A stretch of DNA of 39,613 nt, from assembly GCF_003693265.1 (NCBI RefSeq), contig NZ_RDRE01000015.1:1-39613 (forward strand), given 5' to 3'. The translations under genes and the position numbers were made by a program. Numbering within the stretch: position 1 is the stretch's first letter; every line of letters starts with the position of its first letter. Shown in pieces: positions 15,130 to 23,640 of the stretch. The notes beneath the pieces are model-generated. The model was not told where the DNA came from. It saw nothing but the letters and a program-made list of their open reading frames with translations, and did no database searches. This DNA is from Corynebacterium gottingense (GTDB taxonomy: Bacteria > Actinomycetota > Actinomycetes > Mycobacteriales > Mycobacteriaceae).

Positions 15130-15528
15130 ATGAACGAGGTTTGGAAGATCACGCTTGGGGAACTGGACAAGCACATGGGCGTGGAAGTCCTCGAGGAATC
15201 TGCCGAACGCGTCGTGGCGCGAATGCCAGTTGCCGGAAACCGGCAGTCCCTCGGACTCCTGCACGGCGGCGCAATGGCAGCACTGGCAGAGTCGGTGGGC
15301 AGCTGGGCGGCGCTTATCCACGCCAGCACGATGGGCAAAGTAGCGGTGGGGGTGGACATCAACGCCACCCACCACTCGTCGGGAAAGGAAGGCTTTGTCA
15401 CCGCGACCGCGACGGCAATCCGGCTCGGCCGCACGCTGACGAGCCATGAGGTGGTGGTTGTGGACGACGCTGGAAAGCGCCTGTGCACCGCTCGAATCAC
15501 AAACGCGATCGTAGAAAAGCGCGGCTAA
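15130..15528 (+). CDS. Hotdog-fold acyl-CoA thioesterase, YdiI/EntH-like
   Basis: Probably hydrolyses an aryl- or acyl-CoA in the cytoplasm, relieving CoA trapping during phenylacetate breakdown. About 132 residues with the hotdog signature: SLGLLHGGAMAALAESVGSWA contains the helix-associated HGG and the Glu used by YdiI-type enzymes, followed by VGVDINATHH. These match YdiI/EntH rather than PaaI. ATG at 15130 (or 15127) is chosen because GGAGGA ends at 15125; the ATG at 15088 lacks a ribosome site and lies next to the operator. It is divergent from paaZ and shares the PaaR-like operator. Its stop is six bases from the paaH stop (convergent). The true substrate is unknown. Confidence 0.85.
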   Translation: MNEVWKITLGELDKHMGVEVLEESAERVVARMPVAGNRQSLGLLHGGAMAALAESVGSWAALIHASTMGKVAVGVDINATHHSSGKEGFVTATATAIRLGRTLTSHEVVVVDDAGKRLCTARITNAIVEKRG

Positions 15529-15534
15529 AGGCTC

Positions 15535-16374
15535 CTACTCCGAGTAATCGTAGAAGCCCTTTCCGGCTTTTCGTCCAAGCTCGCCGCGAGCAACCATGTC
15601 GCGCATGAGCTGCGGCGGGGCAAAGCGCGGACCAAGCGTGGATTCGAGGTACTCCGCAATGCCCAGCCGGACATCCAGCCCAACGATGTCTGTCAGCGCC
15701 AGAGGACCAATAGGGAACTTGTACCCCAACACCATTGCGTTGTCGATGTCCTCTGCAGAGGCCACACCTTCTTCGACCATGCGAATAGCCTCGAGTGCGA
15801 TTGCCACGCCCAGCCGGGAAGACGCGAAGCCTGGCGCGTCCTTGACCACAATGGGTGTCTTGCCTAGGCCCGCAACCCAATCGCGCGCGCTTTCCACCAA
15901 TGCATCAGGTGTCGAGTCCGCGACAACAATCTCAACCAACTTGGACGCCGGCACCGGGTTGAAAAAGTGGAGACCGATGACGTCATTCTCCACCGACTTG
16001 GCGAGTTCGGACACCGAAAGTGAAGAAGTATTCGTGGCAATAACAGCCTTCGGCGCATGTTCGCTTATCGACGAGAACGACTGCCGCTTCAGGTCCAGCA
16101 ACTCAGGGACGGCCTCGACGACAACCTCGCAGTTGGCAAAATCTGCGGGGTCCGTAGACAACGTCAGCCGTGATGCGTATTCCTCGAAGGTCCCCTCAGC
16201 GCCGCGTGCCAAAGACCCCTTGATGTCCTTGTGTATTCGACCCCGCGCGGCTTCAATTGCGTCTTCATTGATGTCTACAACGTGGACGTTCGCCCCGGCG
16301 AGGACGAAAGCATGGGCGATGCCGCCGCCCATTCGTCCGCCGCCAAGAACTCCGATGTTGGTGGGCACGCTCAT
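15535..16374 (-). CDS. paaH: PaaH: 3-hydroxyadipyl-CoA dehydrogenase
   Basis: NAD-dependent 3-hydroxyacyl-CoA dehydrogenase. In this pathway it oxidises 3-hydroxyadipyl-CoA to 3-oxoadipyl-CoA. The 279-residue chain has the Rossmann motif IGVLGGGRMGGG (about 7-18), acidic VVDIN for the NAD ribose, VEAVPE, ATNTSSLS and the active-site HFFNPVP (His in the catalytic pair). The C-terminal domain has KDAPGFASSRL, IGPLALTDIVGLD and GRKAGKGFYDY. At 279 residues it is a single-module enzyme, unlike the duplicated ~475-residue E. coli PaaH. It is the last gene of the leftward operon, 26 bases after paaF. One copy of the iterated motif (16063-16072) forces a rare ATA codon in its SSIS segment. Confidence 0.93.
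   Translation of the reverse strand: MSVPTNIGVLGGGRMGGGIAHAFVLAGANVHVVDINEDAIEAARGRIHKDIKGSLARGAEGTFEEYASRLTLSTDPADFANCEVVVEAVPELLDLKRQSFSSISEHAPKAVIATNTSSLSVSELAKSVENDVIGLHFFNPVPASKLVEIVVADSTPDALVESARDWVAGLGKTPIVVKDAPGFASSRLGVAIALEAIRMVEEGVASAEDIDNAMVLGYKFPIGPLALTDIVGLDVRLGIAEYLESTLGPRFAPPQLMRDMVARGELGRKAGKGFYDYSE
16063..16072 (-). repeat. Iterated motif copy, inside paaH
   Basis: On the gene strand it reads TCG ATA AGC, encoding Ser-Ile-Ser with a rare ATA codon. Confidence 0.9.
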
Positions 16375-16400
16375 AGGTGGGATCTCCTTAGGTATGGGGT

Positions 16401-17165
16401 CTACTTCTTCTTGTTCTTTTTCCGGTCCAGGAAAGCCTGCATCCGGTCGAACTTCGCTTCGGACTCGAACAGGATGGCCTGGGCAAGATTGTCTACCTGC
16501 GGATGTGCGCCTTCAGGCATGGCCAGAACGGACTTGGTAATGCGCACTGCAAGCGGGTCCTGTTTGCCAATCCGTCCGGCCAGCTCGAGCGCTTCGACTT
16601 CGAGCTTCTCCGGTTCTGTCAACGAGGAAACCAGCTGATGTCGCAGAGCTTCTTCGCCATCGAGGACCCGGCCGGCTAACAGGATGTCGCGGGCGAGTGG
16701 CTCACCGACCGCAGCACGTAGCCGCCAGGTGCCTCCCGCGGCAGCGATGATGCCCAACCCAGCCTCTGGCTGGCCGAACTTGGCACGTGCGGTAGCTACC
16801 CGAAAGTCGGCAGCGAGTGCGAGCTCGAGTCCTCCTCCGAGGGCGTAGCCGTCGATAGCCGCGATGACGGGCATGGGAAGCTTGGCGATCCGGTGGAAGA
16901 TTGTGTTGTTAATTCCGCGCAGCGCATCATCGCGGCGGCGCTCACGCAACTGCGCGATGTCTGCGCCGGACGCGAAGATCCCATCGGTGCCGACGATGAT
17001 TGCTACCTGGGGGTTCTCTTCTAGGTAGGCACACACAGCGTGTAGCTCGTCCACCATGGTCTGGTCGATGGCATTTTTCACCTCGGGGCGGGAAAGACGA
17101 ATGATCAGGGTTGCCCCGCTGTCCTCAACAGTGAGGGCAGAAAACCTAGAAAATTGGTTGCTCAA
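16401..17165 (-). CDS. paaF: PaaF: enoyl-CoA hydratase
   Basis: Crotonase-fold hydratase that adds water to 2,3-dehydroadipyl-CoA to give 3-hydroxyadipyl-CoA. The 254 residues contain the oxyanion-hole segments ASGADIAQL and DGYALGGGLELAL. The catalytic glutamates are in GGGLELALA and FGQPEAGLGI, which separates it from the isomerase PaaG upstream. The C-terminus is lysine-rich (DRKKNKKK). The start is TTG at 17165, three bases after the paaJ stop, with GAAAGGG inside the end of paaJ, so the two genes are translationally close-coupled. Confidence 0.9.
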   Translation of the reverse strand: MSNQFSRFSALTVEDSGATLIIRLSRPEVKNAIDQTMVDELHAVCAYLEENPQVAIIVGTDGIFASGADIAQLRERRRDDALRGINNTIFHRIAKLPMPVIAAIDGYALGGGLELALAADFRVATARAKFGQPEAGLGIIAAAGGTWRLRAAVGEPLARDILLAGRVLDGEEALRHQLVSSLTEPEKLEVEALELAGRIGKQDPLAVRITKSVLAMPEGAHPQVDNLAQAILFESEAKFDRMQAFLDRKKNKKK

Positions 17166-17168
17166 CGT

Positions 17169-18365
17169 CTACACCCTTTCGATCGCAATGGCGGTACCTT
17201 GCCCGACCCCCACGCACATCGTGGCGATGCCACGTTCCGAATCTTCCTGTTCCATGCGGTTGAGCAGGGTGATCGTGATGCGCGCACCGGATGAGCCAAG
17301 CGGGTGGCCAAGTGCGATGGCACCGCCCCAACGATTGACCTTTTCCATGTCCAACCCAAGCTCACGGATGCAAGCCAATGATTGCGTGGCGAAAGCCTCA
17401 TTGAGTTCGATCGCCCCGACGTCGTTGAGATCCCAGCCGGTTCGCTCCAGCACGTTCCTCGTTGCAGGCACCGGGCCCATTCCCATGATCTCCGGTGCAA
17501 GACCGACCGCAGAGGAGCCGCGCACTGCAGCGCGCGGTTTCAGGTTGTACTTCTCTACAGCTCGCGAGCTAACGACGAGGATGGCGGAGGCGCCGTCGTT
17601 TAGCGCGGAGGAATTTCCTGCAGTCACGACGCTGCCGCCGGCGACGACGGGGCGCAGCTTGGCCAGGACCTCGGTGGTCGTTCCGGGCCGAGGACCTTCG
17701 TCTGTGTCCACGACGGTCACATTGCCTTTGCGGTCCTGTACCTCAACCGGAACGATTTCGGAACTGAAGCGACCAGACTTGATGGCCTCGCTCGCCAACT
17801 TCTGCGAGCGTACAGCGAACTCGTCAGCCTCTTCGCGCGTAATGTTCTTGACGCGAGCGACCTCTTCGGCGGTCTCAGGCATGGAGAAGGTTGTCTTTTC
17901 TTGGTCAGCAAACGTGGGGTTGATGAAACGCCAGCCGATGGAAGTATCGAAGGTTGCGCCGGGCTTGGCAAACGCTTTGTCTGGTTTCTCCATGACCCAC
18001 GGTGCGCGTGACATAGACTCCACGCCGCCTGCGACGACTACATCGGCCTGTCCTGTCTCCACCATCGCTGCTGCCAGCGAGATCGCGGACATACTGGAAG
18101 CACAGAGACGGTTGACCGTGATACCTGGGACGGTATCCGGGTAGCCGGCGAGAAGCCAGGCCATTCGGGCAACATTGCGATTCTCTTCGCCTGCACCATT
18201 TGCGTTGCCAATGATCACGTCGTCGACGGCTTCGGGAGGCAAGCCCGCGTCCTCAACGACCGACTTAATCACGAGCGCGGCCATGTCATCGGGGCGTACG
18301 GATGAAAGAGCCCCGCCATATCGGCCGACCGGGGTGCGTTTGCCGGAAACTAAGAGTGCATTCAT
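17169..18365 (-). CDS. paaJ: PaaJ: 3-oxoadipyl-CoA / 3-oxo-5,6-dehydrosuberyl-CoA thiolase
   Basis: A degradative thiolase used twice in the pathway, cleaving acetyl-CoA from 3-oxo-5,6-dehydrosuberyl-CoA and from 3-oxoadipyl-CoA. The 398-residue protein starts MNALLVSGKRTPVGRYGG. It carries the nucleophilic Cys in NRLCASSM (most relatives have Gly for this Ala), the conserved ELNEAFA, the His in GGAIALGHPLGSSGAR and the second Cys in CVGVGQG, the form typical of PaaJ/PcaF. It lies 41 bp after paaG and three bases before paaF. Confidence 0.93.
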   Translation of the reverse strand: MNALLVSGKRTPVGRYGGALSSVRPDDMAALVIKSVVEDAGLPPEAVDDVIIGNANGAGEENRNVARMAWLLAGYPDTVPGITVNRLCASSMSAISLAAAMVETGQADVVVAGGVESMSRAPWVMEKPDKAFAKPGATFDTSIGWRFINPTFADQEKTTFSMPETAEEVARVKNITREEADEFAVRSQKLASEAIKSGRFSSEIVPVEVQDRKGNVTVVDTDEGPRPGTTTEVLAKLRPVVAGGSVVTAGNSSALNDGASAILVVSSRAVEKYNLKPRAAVRGSSAVGLAPEIMGMGPVPATRNVLERTGWDLNDVGAIELNEAFATQSLACIRELGLDMEKVNRWGGAIALGHPLGSSGARITITLLNRMEQEDSERGIATMCVGVGQGTAIAIERV

Positions 18366-18406
18366 GGGGTGTTCCTTCTATATCAAGTACTGGTTTGCTG
18401 TCGTGG

Positions 18407-19189
18407 CTACGCGCCGCTGAATTTCGGCGTGCGCTTTTCGTTGAAGGCCTGGAAGCCCTCGAAATAGTCTTTTGATGAGCAAAGCTGACCTTGGGCTAGG
18501 TTCTCCTGTTCGATCGAGGACCAAAGCCCAGTGCCGTGATCACGAATGGTGTGGACCAGCTTTCTGCTGGCGAGAAATGCCTGGGTTGCGCCGCGTGAGG
18601 CTCGTTCAACCCTTTCCCGAGTAAAGTCGAACAGCTGATCTTTGGGGACAGCCCTGGAGAACAATCCCGCCTCTACCGCTTCGGTGCCACTCATCATTTC
18701 CCCGGTAACGATGAGATCCATGGTGCGGTGCGCGCCAAGTCGCTCGAAAAACAGTGCGTGACCACCAGAATCGAGCGTGGCCCCGAGGTTGGCAAACGGG
18801 GAGCCAACCGTTGCATCGTCAGCCACGTAGACAATGTCGGTGGCGATGGCCAAGCCAAGTCCGACCCCGAGGCACGGTCCGTGTACTGCAGCAAACGTGG
18901 GTGCCGGGAACTCGCTCATCTTCTTCAACACGGGGGTGACCTTGTTGGCCAGGTAGTCAGTGGCGTCATCATTGCGAGGGTCGAGTCCCTTGATGTTGCG
19001 GCCGGCGCAGAAGCCCTTTCCTTCGCCTCGAAGAAGCAGGGCGCGGACTCCGTGCTCTGCGGCTTCGTCGTAAATCGCCCCAAGTTCAGCGAGGTCATCC
19101 TCCCCGAGTGAGTTCATGGCCTTCGGGTTGTTCAGCACGACCTCGGCGTAGTGTTCGCCGTCGTGAGTGTGGATAGTCAGATCGATCAT
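18407..19189 (-). CDS. paaG: PaaG: ring-1,2-epoxyphenylacetyl-CoA isomerase
   Basis: Crotonase-superfamily isomerase converting the ring epoxide of phenylacetyl-CoA to the seven-membered oxepin-CoA. It also shifts a double bond after ring opening. The 260 residues include FCAGRNIKGL and VHGPCLGVGLGLAIATD for the oxyanion hole, and LDSGGH where PaaG enzymes have their catalytic Asp. The second hydratase glutamate is absent, supporting isomerase over hydratase. It is nine bases after paaE in the same operon. Confidence 0.88.
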   Translation of the reverse strand: MIDLTIHTHDGEHYAEVVLNNPKAMNSLGEDDLAELGAIYDEAAEHGVRALLLRGEGKGFCAGRNIKGLDPRNDDATDYLANKVTPVLKKMSEFPAPTFAAVHGPCLGVGLGLAIATDIVYVADDATVGSPFANLGATLDSGGHALFFERLGAHRTMDLIVTGEMMSGTEAVEAGLFSRAVPKDQLFDFTRERVERASRGATQAFLASRKLVHTIRDHGTGLWSSIEQENLAQGQLCSSKDYFEGFQAFNEKRTPKFSGA

Positions 19190-19198
19190 GTTGAGCTC

Positions 19199-20365
19199 CT
19201 ATGCGTCGTAGTCAACGGTGATTGATGATCCGGTGGCGTGGGTCTGGCAGGTCAGCACGTAGCCCTGCTCTACTTCGTCGGGTTCGAGGGCGAAGTTTTC
19301 GTCCATCTTGTACTCGCCGTCGATGACCTTGGCGCGGCAAGTACCGCACACGCCACCCGCGCACGCGAATGGGACGTCGGACCGCACACGAAGCGCAGCG
19401 TTGAGGATGGTCTCGTGCGCGGACACAGGTGACTGGACCTGGCCAGATAGACCATCAAGGGTGAAATCAATCTGGACGTTGTCTCCGTCCGGATCGGCTT
19501 CCACCGCGCGACCTTTGTTGCCGTCATTCTTAGTTGGCGTGCCGGTAGTGAACAGCTCGTAGCGGACTTTCTCGGCGTCTACATTCCGATCCGCGAGGGT
19601 GTCGCGGCACAGCTGCACTAGCTCGAAGGGGCCGCACAGGAACCACTCGTCCACGCCATCGACGTCGATGACGTTGTCCAACAGTGAATTGAGCTTTTCG
19701 TGGTCGATGCGTCCCGAAAACAGCGGGTTGATCCGCTGTTCTCGTGTCAGGATGTGGTGAACGGCGAAGCGTGATGGGAACTTGTCCTTGAGGTCTCCAA
19801 TCCTGTCCGCGAACATCACGTCGCCGCCGCCACGATTGGAGTAGACAAGTTCCACTGAAGCATCTTCTACGCCACGCAGAACGGCTGTGGCAATTGCCAT
19901 GATCGGCGTGATGCCGGATCCAGCCGCGATAGCAACGACGCGTGGACGTTCGATTTGACGCAGCTCGTTTTCAACAGCAGTCGGGTCGTTCAAGCCAGTC
20001 ATGCGGATTCTCGAGGTAAACGCGCCCTGTGGGTTCATCACATCGATCCGGTCGCCAGCTTTGAGCTGCTCGTTGGCCCAGGTAGAGAACTTGCCGCCGA
20101 AGTCTTTCTTGATGCCTACGCTCAGAGTTCCACCGGTAGGCGCGGAGCACAGTGAATAGGAGCGCCGCAGCTCCTCGCCGTCGATGGTGGCGCGTAGGGC
20201 GACGTATTGGCCCGGTGCGTAGTTGTAGTCGTTGCGTAGTTCCTCGGGGACGCTGAAGCTTACCTCGACAGCTTCGTCGGTGAGCTTCTTCACCTCCGCT
20301 ACCTCGAGGGAGTTGAACTTGGCTTTCTTGCGCGCCGAGGTTTTGGTGTCTGTGGTGGGAGTCAT
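19199..20365 (-). CDS. paaE: PaaE: phenylacetyl-CoA epoxidase reductase
   Basis: Passes electrons from NADPH through FAD and a 2Fe-2S centre to the di-iron oxygenase PaaA. The 388 residues show the FAD motif RRSYSLCS, the nucleotide-binding AIAAGSGITPIMAIA and VELVYSNRG, and a C-terminal plant-type ferredoxin domain with Cys335, Cys340, Cys343 (CAGGVCGTC) and Cys373. The N-terminal 15 residues are basic and disordered (TDTKTSARKK). Its ATG abuts the paaD stop codon with no gap. Confidence 0.95.
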   Translation of the reverse strand: MTPTTDTKTSARKKAKFNSLEVAEVKKLTDEAVEVSFSVPEELRNDYNYAPGQYVALRATIDGEELRRSYSLCSAPTGGTLSVGIKKDFGGKFSTWANEQLKAGDRIDVMNPQGAFTSRIRMTGLNDPTAVENELRQIERPRVVAIAAGSGITPIMAIATAVLRGVEDASVELVYSNRGGGDVMFADRIGDLKDKFPSRFAVHHILTREQRINPLFSGRIDHEKLNSLLDNVIDVDGVDEWFLCGPFELVQLCRDTLADRNVDAEKVRYELFTTGTPTKNDGNKGRAVEADPDGDNVQIDFTLDGLSGQVQSPVSAHETILNAALRVRSDVPFACAGGVCGTCRAKVIDGEYKMDENFALEPDEVEQGYVLTCQTHATGSSITVDYDA

Positions 20366-20896
20366 TTAGTGCACCTTGAAGTAGTCGAAGGGTTCAAAAC
20401 AGGTGTTGCAGGAATAGAGGGCTTTGCAAGACGTGGAGCCGAAGGGAGTGATCTCCTTCGTGTCATCGGAGCCACAGTGCGGGCACGTGATGCGCGGCGG
20501 CGCTCCCAACGTGAGTAGGACCGGTCCGGACGATTGCTCAGCGCGCCCCTGTGGCGGCGCGATGCCGAAGCTACGGAGATTCTCGCGGCCGGTTTCCGTG
20601 ATCCAGTCCGTAGTCCACGCCGGGTTGAGTACAAGGTCCACCCGAAAATCCTCATAACCCGCCTTAGCCAGTGCCAACTCCACATCGTTGGTGATGTGGC
20701 CCATGGCCGGACATCCGGAGTAGGTCGGAGTGATGGTGATGACCGCGGTGTCTCCCTCAAAGTGCGCGTCGCGCAGGATGCCTAGGTCCGCAATTGAAAT
20801 CACGGGAATCTCGGGGTCGGGAACCTGCGCGGCGACATCCCAGAGCCGCGCTTCGCTTTCGTTGGTGGGGCGGTGAGCCTGTTCGGTGATAGCCAA
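20366..20896 (-). CDS. paaD: PaaD: maturation factor of the epoxidase
   Basis: MIP18/DUF59-type protein thought to help assemble the metal centres of the phenylacetyl-CoA epoxidase complex. The 176 residues begin with about 20 variable positions, then the DUF59 core (VPDPEIPVISIADLGILRD, TYSGCPAM with its conserved Cys). The C-terminus is a zinc-ribbon-like part with CPHCGSDD and SCNTCFEPF. It sits 39 bp after paaC in the operon. The exact biochemical role is known only in outline. Confidence 0.93.
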   Translation of the reverse strand: MAITEQAHRPTNESEARLWDVAAQVPDPEIPVISIADLGILRDAHFEGDTAVITITPTYSGCPAMGHITNDVELALAKAGYEDFRVDLVLNPAWTTDWITETGRENLRSFGIAPPQGRAEQSSGPVLLTLGAPPRITCPHCGSDDTKEITPFGSTSCKALYSCNTCFEPFDYFKVH

Positions 20897-20935
20897 CGAT
20901 CCTGTCCTTCCGTGGTGGGGTTAAGCAGGGCTTGC

Positions 20936-21769
20936 TTACCAAGTCGCGCCCGGGTGCTGCCGGGCTAGGAACTGCATCTCGCCGAGGATGTAACTGCGGT
21001 ACTCGGAGAACCGCCCGGTCCGGTGCCCGCTCATTGCCTGTGCAACGTCGGGGACACCGAGCTCCGCGTGATCCAGGACCGCACTCATCCGCGTATCAAA
21101 CTCGTCGCGCAAGGAGGATGGAAGCACGCCAATGCCAGCGGTAGCGACCTCGTGGTGGATCGGAAGATCCTCGAACAGTTCGTCCACGTACGGCCACATG
21201 TATTCCAGGCCTGCCTGCATGCGGCGCTTTGATTCGTCCGTGCCGAGGCCTAGGCGCAGGACCCACTGGTTCGAGTGATCTACGTGGTACTGCAGCTCTT
21301 TTACGGCTTTGGACGCGATGGATGCGATCATGCTGTCCGATGAATTCACCAGCGCGGTATAGAGGCCGTACATGTAGTACGACACAATCAGCTGGCGGGC
21401 GATGGTTTGGCCGAAGTCGCCGTTTTCTTGCTCAACGATCGCTGCGGAGCGGAACTCCTCTTCGTTGCGGAAGTAGGCGAGGTCATCTTCGGTCTTCCCG
21501 GTTGCGGTGCCTGCGTAGGTATAGAGGAAGCGGGCGTGCCCGACCAGATCGAGAGCGATGTTGCCCAGCGCGATGTCTTCCTCCATCTCTGGAGCGCGCG
21601 AGATCCACCAGCCGAGACGCTGGGCGAGGATCAGGGCATCGTCGCCCAGCATTGTGGCGTACTGGGCGGTGACGCTACTGGCGACCTTGCCAGAAGCGCC
21701 CACGTCCTCCGGTGTGATCGCGTCGCCTTGCGTCTGCTTCGTTGCAGAATCTTGGGAGGTGAAACTCAT
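20936..21769 (-). CDS. paaC: PaaC: structural subunit of phenylacetyl-CoA epoxidase
   Basis: Partner of PaaA in the epoxidase core. It has the same ferritin-like fold but no active di-iron site. The 277 residues include LAQRLGWWISRAPEMEEDIAL, ALDLVGHARFLYTYAG and ELQYHVDHSNQWVLRLG. The N-terminus is about 30 residues longer than E. coli PaaC and Ser/Thr/Gln-rich. Its ATG overlaps the paaB TGA by four bases (ATGA), consistent with matched subunit synthesis. Confidence 0.95.
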   Translation of the reverse strand: MSFTSQDSATKQTQGDAITPEDVGASGKVASSVTAQYATMLGDDALILAQRLGWWISRAPEMEEDIALGNIALDLVGHARFLYTYAGTATGKTEDDLAYFRNEEEFRSAAIVEQENGDFGQTIARQLIVSYYMYGLYTALVNSSDSMIASIASKAVKELQYHVDHSNQWVLRLGLGTDESKRRMQAGLEYMWPYVDELFEDLPIHHEVATAGIGVLPSSLRDEFDTRMSAVLDHAELGVPDVAQAMSGHRTGRFSEYRSYILGEMQFLARQHPGATW

Positions 21770-22065
21770 AGGTGCGGCACCCCTTCAGACTTTTCAAAGT
21801 ATGTGGCGTGGCGATACGCCTTACCGTTAGAAGACTCGAAGAAGCCTCCCTTGGAGTCGGGGTCGGAGGCGCTGATCGCTTCGGATGGGACTACCCATAC
21901 CGAGGTGCCCTCGTTGCGGCGGGTGTAAAGATCGCGCGCATTACGTAGCGCCATGGTGTCATCGGCGGCGTGCAGCGATCCAGCGTGAACGTGTGAGAGG
22001 CCGCGATTAGAGCGGACAAATACTTCGTACTGGACCCATTCGTTGCGGTCTGTGCTGTTGCTCAT
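21766..22065 (-). CDS. paaB: PaaB: small subunit of phenylacetyl-CoA epoxidase
   Basis: Small subunit that bridges the PaaAC units of the epoxidase. It has 99 residues (E. coli 95), with YEVFVRSNRGLSHVHAGSLH and NARDLYTRRNEGTSVWVVPS as family hallmarks. The start MSNSTDRNEW at 22065 is preceded by AGGAA and gives the normal length; the frame could open ten codons earlier without support. It is 33 bases after paaA and overlaps paaC. Confidence 0.95.
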   Translation of the reverse strand: MSNSTDRNEWVQYEVFVRSNRGLSHVHAGSLHAADDTMALRNARDLYTRRNEGTSVWVVPSEAISASDPDSKGGFFESSNGKAYRHATYFEKSEGVPHL

Positions 22066-22098
22066 GGGGGTTCCTGTCTTTTCAAATAGGGGCAATTG

Positions 22099-23094
22099 CT
22101 AAACGACGAGCGCGTGGTCCGTCGCTGCCTTACGCTTCGCGTACGCGGCGGCTGCCTCACGGACCCAGGCGCCGTTATCAAAGGCTTCCCGGCGACGCTT
22201 CAGGCGTTGGGAGTTCAGCGGGCCGTTGCCCTTGATGACGGATTTGAATTCGCTCCAGTCCAGCTCGCCATAGTCGTAGTGACCTCGTTCCTCGTTCCAT
22301 TTCAGGTCCGGGTCCTCGAAGGATAGGCCAAGAGCTTCCGCCTGCGGGACAATCATGTCTACAAATCGCTGACGCAGCTCGTCGTTGGAGAAACGCTTGA
22401 TGTTCCAGGCCATGGACTGCTGGGAGTTTGGCGAGTCCGCGTCCGGAGGGCCGAACATTTGGAGCGCAGGGCCGTAGAAACGGTTGATCGCCTCCTGGGC
22501 CATCTGTTTCTGCTCGGGCGTGCCGTGCGAGAGCTCGTACAAAATCTCCCAGCCCTGGCGCTGGTGAAATGATTCCTCTTTGCAAATGCGAACCATCGCG
22601 CGTCCATACGGCGCATACGAAGCACGGCAAAGCGGGACCTGGTTGCAGATCGCAGCGCCATCGACAAGCCAGCCGATCGCGCCGATGTCTGCCCAGGTTC
22701 GGGCGGGGTAGTTGAAAATGGAGGAGTACTTGGCGCGACCTTCGAGGAGTTGGAGAACAAGTTCATCGCGTGAGGTGCCAAGGGTTACTGCAGCAGAGTA
22801 GAGATACAGGCCGTGACCTGCCTCGTCCTGAACCTTGGCCATGAGGATCGCTTTGCGCTTGAGCGATGGCGCTCGGGTGATCCAGTTGGCTTCGGGCTGC
22901 ATGCCAATGATCTCGGAGTGAGCGTGCTGGGAAATCTGGCGTGTCAACGTTTTCCGGTAGGCCTCAGGCATCCAGTCTGTGGGCTCGATGCGAGAGTCCT
23001 CTGAGATGAGCTGGTCAAAGAGGGCTTGCCCGTCAGCCGCTACCTGCTGGGCGGCTTTTGTTTCTGTCACGGGGGAGAGGTGAGCGGGGGTCAT
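22099..23094 (-). CDS. paaA: PaaA: catalytic di-iron subunit of phenylacetyl-CoA epoxidase
   Basis: The oxygenase subunit that inserts one oxygen from O2 into the aromatic ring of phenylacetyl-CoA. The 331 residues carry two ExxH iron-binding motifs, [11 protein letters not shown] (Glu91, His94) and [12 protein letters not shown] (Glu174, His177). [13 protein letters not shown] and [12 protein letters not shown] are typical of PaaA. The ATG at 23094 follows GAGGAGGA. It is the first gene of the nine-gene leftward operon paaABCDE-G-J-F-H, with a strong promoter and PaaR-type operator directly upstream. Confidence 0.96.
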   Translation of the reverse strand: MTPAHLSPVTETKAAQQVAADGQALFDQLISEDSRIEPTDWMPEAYRKTLTRQISQHAHSEIIGMQPEANWITRAPSLKRKAILMAKVQDEAGHGLYLYSAAVTLGTSRDELVLQLLEGRAKYSSIFNYPARTWADIGAIGWLVDGAAICNQVPLCRASYAPYGRAMVRICKEESFHQRQGWEILYELSHGTPEQKQMAQEAINRFYGPALQMFGPPDADSPNSQQSMAWNIKRFSNDELRQRFVDMIVPQAEALGLSFEDPDLKWNEERGHYDYGELDWSEFKSVIKGNGPLNSQRLKRRREAFDNGAWVREAAAAYAKRKAATDHALVV

Positions 23095-23117
23095 CGAGTC
23101 CTCCTCGAGTGTGAATT

Positions 23118-23139
23118 ACTAACCGATCGTTCGGTAAGT
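23118..23139. promoter_or_regulatory. PaaR operator in front of paaA
   Basis: ACTAACCG, ATCGTT, CGGTAAGT agrees at every fixed position with the 22-bp imperfect palindrome reported for PaaR of C. glutamicum (ACTNACCG and CGGTNAGT around NNCGNN). It overlaps the -10 box of the paaA promoter by three bases and covers the start region, as expected for a repressor relieved by phenylacetyl-CoA. Confidence 0.85.
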
Positions 23140-23165
23140 CTATGTCGGTACACGTGTGGCGTCAA
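23137..23165 (-). promoter_or_regulatory. paaA operon promoter
   Basis: On the reverse strand TTGACG (23165-23160) and TAGACT (23142-23137) are separated by 17 bases, a near-consensus vegetative promoter about 45 bp from the paaA start. It overlaps the PaaR operator and a CRP-type palindrome. Confidence 0.7.
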
Positions 23166-23170
23166 CCACA
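23155..23170. promoter_or_regulatory. Candidate GlxR site at the paaA promoter
   Basis: TGTGGCGTCAACCACA has the TGTG-N8-CACA frame of the GlxR/CRP palindrome. It covers the -35 box of the paaA promoter. In C. glutamicum GlxR is reported to act on paa genes. A site over the -35 box could act either way; the effect here is inferred. Confidence 0.5.
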
Positions 23171-23193
23171 TTGGAGGAATGGGGAGTGAGGAG

Positions 23194-23640
23194 CTACTTT
23201 TCTGTGGGCGGACGAGACGTGGTGCGCGACATTCCACGGAATTCTGCGATGGCGCGTTCGCCGTCGTAAATGGTGACGTCGGTAAGTCCATTACGGCCCC
23301 AGGTCTGGGTTTGGCGGGCGACGCCGCGCAGGGTGGTGCCGATCTTGCCTGGGGCGATGAAGTGGATATTCACCTGGGAGGCGACGGTAGGGGTCGCAGT
23401 TGTGGTGTTGCACGCGCCGGCGAAGAGAGCATCTGCGAACGTGAACAAGATTCCACCTTGGATGGTGTCAAAGCCATTGCACATTTCCTTGGTGATGGTC
23501 ATTTCACCTTCGGTATGGTTTGGCTCCACCTTTGTGATGGTGATGCCGAGAAGGGCAAGCGAATTATCCTGCTCATACATCGATTTCACCTGCTCGGTGT
23601 CTGGTGTGAACATGACATTAGGACCAAAGATCGTGTGCAT
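23194..23640 (-). CDS. paaI: PaaI: phenylacetate-pathway acyl-CoA thioesterase
   Basis: Hotdog-fold thioesterase that hydrolyses ring-hydroxylated or stalled CoA esters to rescue the pathway. The 148 residues contain NGFDTIQGGILFTFADALFAGACN, the PaaI signature with the active-site Asn, GG and Asp, then VASQVNIHFIAPG. The start at 23640 follows AGAGGA; MFTPDTEQ ten codons in is an alternative. It runs in the same direction as paaA but ends 99 bp before it, with the paaA promoter between, so it has its own promoter divergent from the repressor gene. Confidence 0.88.
   Translation of the reverse strand: MHTIFGPNVMFTPDTEQVKSMYEQDNSLALLGITITKVEPNHTEGEMTITKEMCNGFDTIQGGILFTFADALFAGACNTTTATPTVASQVNIHFIAPGKIGTTLRGVARQTQTWGRNGLTDVTIYDGERAIAEFRGMSRTTSRPPTEK

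Noticed and set aside
15310..15320. DnaA box (GCTTATCCAC) in the thioesterase gene
   Set aside because: A single near-match inside a gene, with no origin features; also one mismatch from the iterated motif.
15025..15447. Upstream extension of paaZ by about 140 codons
   Set aside because: It crosses the operator and the divergent thioesterase gene; the homologous part and the ribosome site begin at 15024.
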